Shown piece after piece: positions 1-5,360 of a DNA stretch of 5,417 bases. The translations under genes were made by a program, and so were the position numbers. Position 1 is the first letter of the stretch. Every line of letters starts with the position of its first letter. The stretch comes from CAZFPA01 sp964520975. GTDB taxonomy: Bacteria; Bacillota; Negativicutes; Selenomonadales; Selenomonadaceae. The notes below the pieces were generated by a model, which worked only from the letters and a program-made list of their open reading frames with translations, ran no database searches and was not told the origin of the DNA. The stretch covers positions 1 to 5,417 of the forward strand of contig CAZFPA010000114.1 of assembly GCA_964520975.1 (NCBI GenBank), written 5' to 3'.

Positions 1-7
1 CAACGAG

Positions 8-49
8 GCAAGAGATATCAGCTGCAGCAATCCCCCACCCGGCAGGGCC
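8..49. repeat. Intergenic repeat at the left edge, downstream of the EAL gene
   Basis: It begins with GCAAGAGATATC, identical to 3074-3085, then carries CTGCAGCA, CCCCCACC and GGGCC in a slightly rearranged order. At 3074-3107 this block lies on the upstream side of a minus-strand promoter element. Its presence here suggests that another such element, driving a gene further left, starts just outside the window. The small CCGGC/GCCGG hairpin within it has no U-tract and is not a convincing terminator. Confidence 0.5.
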
Positions 50-52
50 GGA

Positions 53-2953
53 TCAGACAGGATGGTCCTGCATGAATTGGACAAAGTCAGCCAGTGCCAT
101 CGGGCGGGCGTATAAATACCCCTGCCCGTAGCAACATCCGGCTTCCAGCAGCATGGCCTCCTGCTCCGGCGTCTCGATGCCCTCACAGATGACCTGCATC
201 TCCAGGCTCCGTCCCAACTGGATGGTGTGATCCAGTATGACCCTCGCCCGCTCAGATGCCTCTGCCGCCAGCAGCATGGAACGGTCGATCTTCATCACGT
301 CCATAGGCAATACCTGTAAAAGCGACATAGAGGAATACCCGGAACCAAAATCATCCATGGAAATAGAAAATCCCATTGCCCGCAGCTCCTGAATCACCTG
401 CAGCGCATGCTGACGCCGCTCTTTTTTATCAAAATCAGCAAATGTCGTCTCTGTAAGTTCCAGCTCGATACAGCCCGGAGGCAGCGCATAGCCGTCCGCA
501 ATATGCCGCATCTTTTCCACATAACCTTCCTCTTTCATGTGCAGCCGGGACTGATTCACGGAAATCGGAACGATTGGCAGCCCCGCTGAAAGGCGCTGCC
601 GCTGCAGCTGACAAACCTGCTCGAGCATGTAGTAATCAAAGCGAAGGATGAAGCCATTGTGCTCAAAGACCCGGATGAACTGCCCCGGCATGAGCCTGCC
701 GAGCTGCGAACTCTCCCAGCGCACCAGCGCCTCGGCCCCGCAAAGGGCATGCGTACGGATATCATACTTGGGCTGGCACCAGACCTCGAATTCATGGTCC
801 TGCAGCGCCTGCTCCATGGAATCCTCGATACGTTTCTTCGTCTTCAGTTCCTGCTGGAGCTGTGCATTGTAAGAGCCCAGGATCTTCTCCGTTCCCTGCA
901 TTTCATTGTAGGCAATATCTACCGCGTTCAACATGTGCATAAAGCTATCCTTGGCCGGGTAGGACAGCCGATACATACCGCTCTGCAGATGCAGTCGGAT
1001 GGACAGATCGCCCAGCTGCAGCACCTCGTACTTTTCCAGGAAAAGCGGCAGGAAATCCTCCGCACTCCTGCCAGGCGGCAGACAGACCAGCACATAGCAG
1101 CGGCCCGTTCCCGGCAGGACCGCCGCCGTTTTTATCCAGGAATTCGCAGCCACCACGCGGCGTACCTGTTCACACAGAACCCGTCCGACCGGCTCACGCC
1201 CATAGATCTCCCAAAGCAGATTGAGCCGGCTCACTCCGATCAGCAGGAAAAGGACCCGCCCCTCCTGGCGCTCCGCCTGCAGCTCTGCCAACATGCGCGG
1301 CATCTGATTCTGCAGCCAACGCAAATTGGGCAGCCCGGTAGCTACATCTGTATAGGCCATCTGCCGCAGCTGCCGTAAATGCCTGCGGCGAATCCACAAG
1401 GCGTACAGCAGTGTGCCGATAATCAGGGAAGCCAGCAGCAGTACAGCCGAAAGAAACCCGAGCGGATAACGGTAGAGCATTGAAATGACATTGCGCTCCT
1501 CACGGATATCGAATACTTCCTTGTTTACAATTCCCTGAATCCGCACGGAATTGAGATGTGCGATCTCTTTATTCAGTATGCGGTACAGAACGGGGTCCAG
1601 CCGGTCGTTTACCCCCATGGCCACCTTATGGGAAAACACGACGTTTCCATTTGTTACCAGATCATAGTAATTTCCCTTCAGAATATCCTCCTGCGCCGTG
1701 ATGGCCTTTGTAAAGGTTATATCCGCCGCTCCAGCACTGACAGCCTGCAGGCATTGCTGCAGGGTATCAAAATAAAGCAGCTGATCAGCCTCATACTGCT
1801 TTTCTACAAAGGAGTGCGTATAATAATGGCCTCTTATACAGGCTACCCGCGGCCGCTCCGGCAATGCGTCATTGCGGCGCAGAATCGCAACATACTTCAA
1901 ATCCAGGTAGGGGAAGGTAACATCTACATGGTTTGCCCGGCCCCAGTTGTAGTCATAGTAAAAATCGGTAATGATATCCACGGAGCCATCCTGCAGCTGC
2001 TGCATGACCTCCGCATTCGAAGCGGTTTCCCGCACTTCAAAAGTCACGCCGAGATCCGCCGCAACCAGCTTCATGATCTCGGCAATCACGCCTTTATGTT
2101 CGCCGTCCTCAAAATAGGAATACGGCTTTTGCCCCGGCGAAGAAAGCACCACCAGCGTCTTCTTCTGCTGCAGGTATTCCCGCTCCTCCGGCGTCAGCAG
2201 CAGAGGGCCCTCCAGGTGATTCGTATAGTTGTCCTCAAAGAGCTCTGTCTGCAGGCGGGGATTTATAATGCTGATCTGCTGCATAGCGTCATCCAGCGCA
2301 TGCTTCAGCTCCGGCTTCCCAGCGGAAACAGCAAGATAGACCGGCTTGTTTTCCAGCATGGCCACGGGCTTCGCAAAATCCGGATACCCCATAATTCCGC
2401 CGAGAACACCATCCACCTCACCATTCTGATACGCACTGCACACCGCCGCGTCAGTCGCATACGACACAGCCTGGCAGGTAAGGCCCTCCAGGGCGTCCGA
2501 CCGGGACATCCCGGCAAGCAGATTGCCATCCACCCGCGCATTGCTGGCAATGCGCAATTGTCCCCCCTGCGCAAGCGCCGCCACACCATTGCGCAAATGC
2601 AGCGCAACCGGTGCATGCATGAATGGAATAGCCGACAACCGCAGTCCCGGATACAAAACACCTGACATAACACCAGGGACAACATCGACTTCTCCCCGGG
2701 ACAAACGCTCCAGATTTTCTTCCCGCGAACCCGGTATGTATTCCATGCGCCAGTTCCCATAGGGTGCCAGGCTCTCCATATACATATAAGCGTAGCCGCC
2801 GTAACGCCCTGCTTCATCCCGCATAAAAAAACCCGGGCACTCCGTACAGCCTACCCGAAGTACCGTGCGCTCCGCCTGTACAGTGCCGGTCCCGCTCCAT
2901 AGCAGCAAAAATATCCCTACGAGGCAAAGTCCCTTCCCTATTCGCCCTTGCAT
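53..2953 (-). CDS. Membrane c-di-GMP phosphodiesterase with two periplasmic solute-binding domains, degenerate GGDEF and intact EAL
   Basis: This 966-aa protein is predicted to sense a periplasmic ligand and hydrolyse cyclic di-GMP in the cytoplasm. A signal peptide (residues 1-27, ending VQA) leads into two tandem SBP_bac_3-like domains (about 29-243 and 265-485). One membrane helix (about 497-520) follows, capped by the basic IRRRHLRQLR stretch. The GGDEF domain (about 533-695) keeps TGLPN (539-543), but its signature site reads GTGRC (615-619), so cyclase activity is unlikely. A short helical linker (about 697-720) leads to the EAL domain (about 722-960). There the family's catalytic positions are all present: E741 of EALVRW, N800, E832 of ELTET, D867/D868 of DDFGSGYSS, K888, E924 of EGIET and Q944. 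Phosphodiesterase activity is therefore expected by family knowledge. The start is supported by GGAGGT seven bases upstream and by the signal peptide. Its promoter is the third copy of the repeated element. No clear terminator is seen after the stop. The ligand is unknown; amino acids are a typical guess for SBP_bac_3. Confidence 0.93.
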   Translation of the reverse strand: MQGRIGKGLCLVGIFLLLWSGTGTVQAERTVLRVGCTECPGFFMRDEAGRYGGYAYMYMESLAPYGNWRMEYIPGSREENLERLSRGEVDVVPGVMSGVLYPGLRLSAIPFMHAPVALHLRNGVAALAQGGQLRIASNARVDGNLLAGMSRSDALEGLTCQAVSYATDAAVCSAYQNGEVDGVLGGIMGYPDFAKPVAMLENKPVYLAVSAGKPELKHALDDAMQQISIINPRLQTELFEDNYTNHLEGPLLLTPEEREYLQQKKTLVVLSSPGQKPYSYFEDGEHKGVIAEIMKLVAADLGVTFEVRETASNAEVMQQLQDGSVDIITDFYYDYNWGRANHVDVTFPYLDLKYVAILRRNDALPERPRVACIRGHYYTHSFVEKQYEADQLLYFDTLQQCLQAVSAGAADITFTKAITAQEDILKGNYYDLVTNGNVVFSHKVAMGVNDRLDPVLYRILNKEIAHLNSVRIQGIVNKEVFDIREERNVISMLYRYPLGFLSAVLLLASLIIGTLLYALWIRRRHLRQLRQMAYTDVATGLPNLRWLQNQMPRMLAELQAERQEGRVLFLLIGVSRLNLLWEIYGREPVGRVLCEQVRRVVAANSWIKTAAVLPGTGRCYVLVCLPPGRSAEDFLPLFLEKYEVLQLGDLSIRLHLQSGMYRLSYPAKDSFMHMLNAVDIAYNEMQGTEKILGSYNAQLQQELKTKKRIEDSMEQALQDHEFEVWCQPKYDIRTHALCGAEALVRWESSQLGRLMPGQFIRVFEHNGFILRFDYYMLEQVCQLQRQRLSAGLPIVPISVNQSRLHMKEEGYVEKMRHIADGYALPPGCIELELTETTFADFDKKERRQHALQVIQELRAMGFSISMDDFGSGYSSMSLLQVLPMDVMKIDRSMLLAAEASERARVILDHTIQLGRSLEMQVICEGIETPEQEAMLLEAGCCYGQGYLYARPMALADFVQFMQDHPV

Positions 2954-3000
2954 CTATAGCACCTCCACCCCACACGAAAAGCCCCCAAAGCCATATCAAC

Positions 3001-3061
3001 TATTTTATAACGCCACGGTTCAAGATTCCGCAACGCAAAACCATTCTCATCAACGTTTCCC
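3001..3061 (-). promoter_or_regulatory. Repeated promoter element, copy 3 (upstream of the EAL gene)
   Basis: On the minus strand the -10 box is TATAAA (3004-3009) and the -35 box is TTGCGG (3028-3033), with an 18-bp spacer. The start of transcription would fall near 2997, about 44 bases before the EAL gene. The block shares ATAACGCC, GTTCAAGATT, CCGCAACGC, ATTCTCATCA and CGTTTCCC (plus-strand reading) with the copies to the right. The central inverted repeat is the most decayed of the three: GATTCCGC against GCAAAACC. Promoter function is inferred from box spacing and position. Confidence 0.75.
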
Positions 3062-3073
3062 ACAAACAGCTAC

Positions 3074-3107
3074 GCAAGAGATATCCCCCACCTGCAGCAG
3101 CGGGGCC
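3074..3107. repeat. Intergenic repeat, similar to the left edge of the window
   Basis: This stretch, just upstream of promoter copy 3, shares the 12-mer GCAAGAGATATC, the 8-mer CCCCCACC, the word CTGCAGCA and a GGGCC end with bases 8-49. The two align once a small shift of the CTGCAG-containing segment is allowed. It may be the outer part of the repeated promoter element. The rest of the intergenic DNA up to 3177 is AT-rich and shows no convincing gene. Confidence 0.5.
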
Positions 3108-3173
3108 ATCTCATTTCAATTTATAGTTCGTGATACCCATATCAATATCCTTTTATTTTAATGAGTTTCGCAA

Positions 3174-3220
3174 TAAAAAGGCCATTGCATGAGCAACACT
3201 CCCTCATGCAATGGCCTTGA
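3174..3220 (-). terminator. Strong intrinsic terminator of the outer-membrane protein gene
   Basis: A perfect 16-bp stem (3178-3193 with 3203-3218) closes a 9-base loop. On the minus strand it ends in a T-rich run (CCTTTTTATTG). It lies 16 bases past the stop codon. The stem begins and ends with AAGG/CCTT, so a T-run also follows weakly on the plus strand, but no plus-strand gene needs it. Confidence 0.92.
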
Positions 3221-3234
3221 AAACAGGAACCGGA

Positions 3235-3735
3235 TCAGAATTTCACCGTAGCACCGACACCGACACCCGTTTCATGATGTCCGGCGTCCGGCATAAAATT
3301 ATGATAGTTGATATTCACATCAACATTCGCAATGACGTTGACATTGAGTCCTACCTGGGTCTCACCAAAATCCGCACCGCGCACATAGGACACATACGGC
3401 TGCATGCCCATGACGGATGGTGCACTGATGGCCGCACCGCCATAGACATTGCTGCGATCTCCCGGCAGGCTTCCGCGCCAACCGCCAACCGCCTTGATAT
3501 TCGAGCCAAACAAGTCATACTGCAGGTACACATCGTCCTGCTTGCCGTACTCATCCCTGTCAGCCCGCTGATAGCCAGCGGTAAGCTTCGGCGTCACCTT
3601 ATGCTCCGCATAGATTTCCTTCGTTCCCACGCCAACGGCAGTTTCGCTGCCGGCCAGGTTGTTTACCGGCGCGGCCTGTACCGCACTGGCCCCCAGCATG
3701 GAAATCGCCGCCAACGCCAAAATCGTCTTTTTCAT
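3235..3735 (-). CDS. Small outer-membrane beta-barrel protein
   Basis: This 166-aa protein has a textbook signal peptide: MKK, a hydrophobic run, then AVQA with cleavage near residue 21. The mature part, about 145 residues, is made of short alternating stretches typical of transmembrane beta strands, such as KLTAGYQRAD, DVYLQYDLFG, MQPYVSYVRG, VDVNINYHNF and TGVGVGATVKF. The C-terminal residue is Phe, as in the outer-membrane insertion signal recognised by the BamA machinery. The size suits a barrel of about eight strands. It resembles the small YfaZ-like or porin-like proteins of diderm Firmicutes, but that family name is from memory and uncertain. The start is supported by AGGGGGA about six bases upstream. 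It has its own promoter region and a very strong terminator, so it is probably transcribed alone. There are no cysteines in the mature protein. Its cargo or partner cannot be told. Confidence 0.85.
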   Translation of the reverse strand: MKKTILALAAISMLGASAVQAAPVNNLAGSETAVGVGTKEIYAEHKVTPKLTAGYQRADRDEYGKQDDVYLQYDLFGSNIKAVGGWRGSLPGDRSNVYGGAAISAPSVMGMQPYVSYVRGADFGETQVGLNVNVIANVDVNINYHNFMPDAGHHETGVGVGATVKF

Positions 3736-3788
3736 ATTTCGTCCCCCTGTCTGAAAACTGTATACCTTTATTACGCTATAACTATTTC

Positions 3789-3817
3789 ATTATAGAGGAC
3801 CTGCCTGATTTTTCTCT
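3789..3817 (-). promoter_or_regulatory. Possible promoter of the outer-membrane protein gene
   Basis: A consensus TATAAT lies at 3789-3794 on the minus strand, about 53 bases before the start codon. The hexamer at the right distance (AGAGAA, 3812-3817) is a poor -35 box, so the promoter may need an activator or another -10 choice. It shows no similarity to the repeated promoter element found before three other genes here. Confidence 0.35.
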
Positions 3818-3836
3818 GAAAGAATTCTCTGCACAA

Positions 3837-3864
3837 ATAATCATTTTCCATTAAAAGGAAATGA
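3837..3864 (-). terminator. Weak candidate terminator after the Ala/Pro-rich membrane protein gene
   Basis: The minus strand can fold TCATTTCC against GGAAAATGA, with one bulged A and a loop of about seven bases, followed by the T-rich TTATTT. It lies about 15 bases past the stop codon. The stem is AU-rich, so termination may be partial. Confidence 0.4.
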
Positions 3865-3878
3865 CGTCTCTGCCGCGC

Positions 3879-4436
3879 TCAGATTCTGACCTCGAAATGA
3901 CTCTTGGGCGGCTTCTTTTCCTTGGCCGCAAGCGGCGCTGCCATGGGGCGCGGCCTCGGTGGCACAGGCTTTTGCTGGCGTTTTTTCGCCTGCAGCACCA
4001 CAAAGGCCAGGAACGCCACCGCAAACACCAGCACAAAAGGCCAGAGGGTCAGATGACTGCCACCATTGGCAAGCGGTCCCGGCTGGCGCAGCGAGGTCTG
4101 CGTATCCTGCCCGCTGCCGGATACATCTGCAGCGGCCACATTCCCGCTCTGCGCCTGCGGGGACCGGCTGCCATTGGCTGCTCCGGCCCCGGTATTTCCC
4201 GCACTGCCAGCAGCTGTTTGACTGCCGCTGTCCGCCGAGGCTGTTCCATCTGTGGCCGACCGGTTCGCACGCTCCGGAGCCGATGGCCGGGCCGGACGTT
4301 CCTGTACCGGCTGCTGTGTAACCGTAGTGCCAAAATCCCCTGTATCGCTGCTGCCACCATGCGTAGGTGCCAGACTCACCGAAGGCACACTCGGTGCATG
4401 GGGCGCTGACGGCGCCGATGGTGCTGTCACTGCCAT
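3879..4436 (-). CDS. Uncharacterised Ala/Pro/Ser-rich single-pass membrane protein
   Basis: No family is recognised for this 185-aa protein. The first 25 residues repeat APS/APH-type triplets (VTAPSAPSAPHAPSVPSVS). Residues 26 to about 128 are low-complexity and rich in Ala, Gly, Ser, Gln and Pro, with no cysteine. One strong membrane segment (about 131-149, WPFVLVFAVAFLAFVVLQ) is followed by a basic, Pro-rich tail ending KSHFEVRI. There is no N-terminal signal peptide. By the positive-inside rule the tail would be cytoplasmic and the disordered N-terminus outside. The start is supported by AAAGGAG ten bases upstream. A longer overlapping reading (3841-4458) in another frame is full of Trp and Cys, and this frame alone gives a clean membrane segment. 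The gene upstream ends in a terminator only about 45 bases before this start, so its promoter is short or it relies on readthrough. Similar layouts occur in envelope or secretion accessory proteins, but no function is claimed. Confidence 0.72.
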   Translation of the reverse strand: MAVTAPSAPSAPHAPSVPSVSLAPTHGGSSDTGDFGTTVTQQPVQERPARPSAPERANRSATDGTASADSGSQTAAGSAGNTGAGAANGSRSPQAQSGNVAAADVSGSGQDTQTSLRQPGPLANGGSHLTLWPFVLVFAVAFLAFVVLQAKKRQQKPVPPRPRPMAAPLAAKEKKPPKSHFEVRI

Positions 4437-4482
4437 AGCATTCCTGCTCCTTTCCCATTACCCGTCCCGCAAAACCAGGTAC

Positions 4483-4511
4483 AAAAAAGGACCGTCCACA
4501 AAAGACGATCC
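4483..4511 (-). terminator. Intrinsic terminator of the Ada-like membrane protein gene
   Basis: On the minus strand GGATCGTC pairs with GACGGTCC (eight pairs, one G-U) around a seven-base loop, and a run of six T follows directly. It starts 16 bases past the stop codon. It separates this gene from the Ala/Pro-rich gene downstream. Confidence 0.85.
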
Positions 4512-4527
4512 CTGTCCGTATCTCTCA

Positions 4528-4815
4528 TCAGGGTTTGCATATTTCACATTCACGATAGCCAGCCTGGCGTGCCGCCTCATTGCTATCAAAATCAGCCCGA
4601 TTCTTATCACGGATCTGTCCGACCTTCGGACATCCCGGACGATGGTATACGCCCGTAAAGAAGTCCCCGACCCGGTTCGTTTCCGTCTGAGAAATCACTG
4701 GTGTTTCCTCCTTGCTCTGCATGTAGCTGTGCATCCCCACAACAGCTGCAGCAATTGCTGCAACGAGAATCACAATCCGAATGATTCCCTCTTTTTTCTT
4801 TGTCCCCTGTTCCAT
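4528..4815 (-). CDS. Membrane-anchored protein with an Ada-type metal-binding domain
   Basis: The product is 95 aa: a basic N-terminus (EQGTKKKEG), one membrane helix (about 11-29), a short linker, then an Ada-like metal-binding domain (about 50-95) predicted to face outside the cytoplasm. The family pattern is clear: YHRPGCP, then NRADFDS, EAARQAGYREC and a final ICKP. The likely ligands are H58, C62, C90 and C93, with spacing close to the zinc site of E. coli Ada (C38, C42, C69, C72). His takes the place of Ada's methyl-accepting Cys38, so methyl repair is not expected. In this family such stand-alone domains often accompany nucleases or DNA-uptake proteins, so DNA binding is possible but unproven. 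The start at 4815 is chosen because AGGAGG lies five bases upstream. A frame-consistent start at 5001 would run through the previous gene's terminator and this gene's own promoter. Promoter copy 2 drives it. Confidence 0.85.
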   Translation of the reverse strand: MEQGTKKKEGIIRIVILVAAIAAAVVGMHSYMQSKEETPVISQTETNRVGDFFTGVYHRPGCPKVGQIRDKNRADFDSNEAARQAGYRECEICKP

Positions 4816-4880
4816 TGTCCCCTCCTGTCCTCCACCAGGCCAGACCCGGCAGACAGCCAATAATAAAAATATTTGTTCTA

Positions 4881-4944
4881 TTTCTATTATAACGCCATTG
4901 TTCCGTATTCCGCAACGCGAAATCTTGAACAAGCAGCGTTTCCC
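4881..4944 (-). promoter_or_regulatory. Repeated promoter element, copy 2 (upstream of the Ada-like gene)
   Basis: On the minus strand TATAAT (4886-4891) lies 18 bp from TTGCGG (4910-4915). Transcription would begin near 4879, giving a leader of about 64 bases. ATAACGCCATTGTTC and CGCAACGCGAAATC match copy 1 exactly. This copy differs on the upstream side. Where copies 1 and 3 read ATTCTCATCA, it reads TTGAACAAGCA, which completes the right arm of a long palindrome (4917-4932). Its left arm is altered. The element sits directly after the previous gene's terminator. Confidence 0.8.
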
Positions 4945-4945
4945 T

Positions 4946-4990
4946 GCATAAGAAAAGCCGCCCAAGGCCATCACGGCCAGGCGGCTTCTG
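4946..4990 (-). terminator. Intrinsic terminator of the 113-aa protein gene
   Basis: AAGCCGCC and GGCGGCTT (4955-4962 with 4980-4987) form an eight-pair stem. GGCC words inside can extend it. On the minus strand CTTTTCTTAT follows. The hairpin begins three bases past the stop codon and ends about ten bases before promoter copy 2, so gene and promoter are tightly packed. Confidence 0.85.
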
Positions 4991-5332
4991 TTATTCTTCA
5001 TTGTATTTTTTGGTATCTTCCAAACGTGGCTTTAAACGAACGTACTCTACCGGCCGGCTCCAGTCCACATGGATTCCCGTCTGATTCCAGATGCGCGTAA
5101 GCGCCAGCTTGAAGCTCCCGACATCCGCAAGCGGCTCAACCTGCTGCGCGGTAAAGTCCCGCAGGGTCTCATGCGGTACACGGATTTCATGGGTTTCGGA
5201 CAGGTACTTCTCAGCGGCGGCCTTGCCATCCGCATCCGCCAGCACAACCTCCGCGTGCCTGGTTGCTGCATCGTATTCGATATAGCCGTTCTTTCCCTGA
5301 TACTGGATTGCTACGCTAAATTTATCTGCCAT
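4991..5332 (-). CDS. Uncharacterised 113-aa protein
   Basis: I do not recognise this family. The product has no signal peptide, no membrane segment and no cysteine, so it is probably a soluble cytoplasmic protein. The N-terminus (KFSVAIQYQGKNGYIEYDAATRHAEVVL) looks like two or three beta strands forming a hairpin. A helix-rich middle (GKAAAEKYLSE, ETLRDFTAQQ) follows, then a conserved-looking stretch GSFKLALTRIWNQTGIHVDWSRPVEYV (about 72-98) and a charged tail ending KKYNEE. The start is well supported by AAGGAG eight bases upstream of the ATG and by promoter copy 1 just before it. A terminator begins three bases after the stop, so it is a single-gene unit. It shares its promoter type with the Ada-like and EAL genes, which is the only functional hint. 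Trp and Asp in VDWSRP could mark a functional site, but that is a guess. Confidence 0.85.
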   Translation of the reverse strand: MADKFSVAIQYQGKNGYIEYDAATRHAEVVLADADGKAAAEKYLSETHEIRVPHETLRDFTAQQVEPLADVGSFKLALTRIWNQTGIHVDWSRPVEYVRLKPRLEDTKKYNEE

Positions 5333-5360
5333 TTGATATTCTCCTTTTCAAAAGCTCTTT

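Noticed and set aside
39..51. Small CCGGC/GCCGG hairpin past the EAL gene stop, considered as a terminator
   Set aside because: The stem is five pairs with a three-base loop and no T-run follows on the minus strand.
556..2817. Several open frames on both strands inside the EAL gene, including a 369-codon plus-strand frame at 1556-2665
   Set aside because: They are shadows of the GC-rich coding sequence, with no ribosome sites or recognisable domains.
3070..3140. Two tiny overlapping minus-strand reading frames (9 and 14 codons) before promoter copy 3
   Set aside because: The first has a weak AAGGA upstream, but both are very short, lie upstream of the proposed transcription start, and show no leader-peptide or attenuator structure.
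3879..4000. Sorting-signal (LPXTG-like or other CTERM-like) reading of the hydrophobic segment and basic end of the Ala/Pro-rich protein
   Set aside because: No recognisable sorting motif precedes the helix, the basic tail is too long, and there is no N-terminal signal peptide.
3841..4458. A 205-codon open frame overlapping the Ala/Pro-rich gene
   Set aside because: Its translation is unusually rich in Trp, Cys and Gly, has no clean membrane segment or domain, and its start has no better ribosome site. The neighbouring frame gives a coherent protein.
4816..5001. An upstream in-frame start that would make the Ada-like protein 157 aa
   Set aside because: The extension would be translated from DNA containing the end of the previous gene, its terminator and promoter copy 2, and it has no ribosome site. 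AGGAGG lies just before the Met at 4815.
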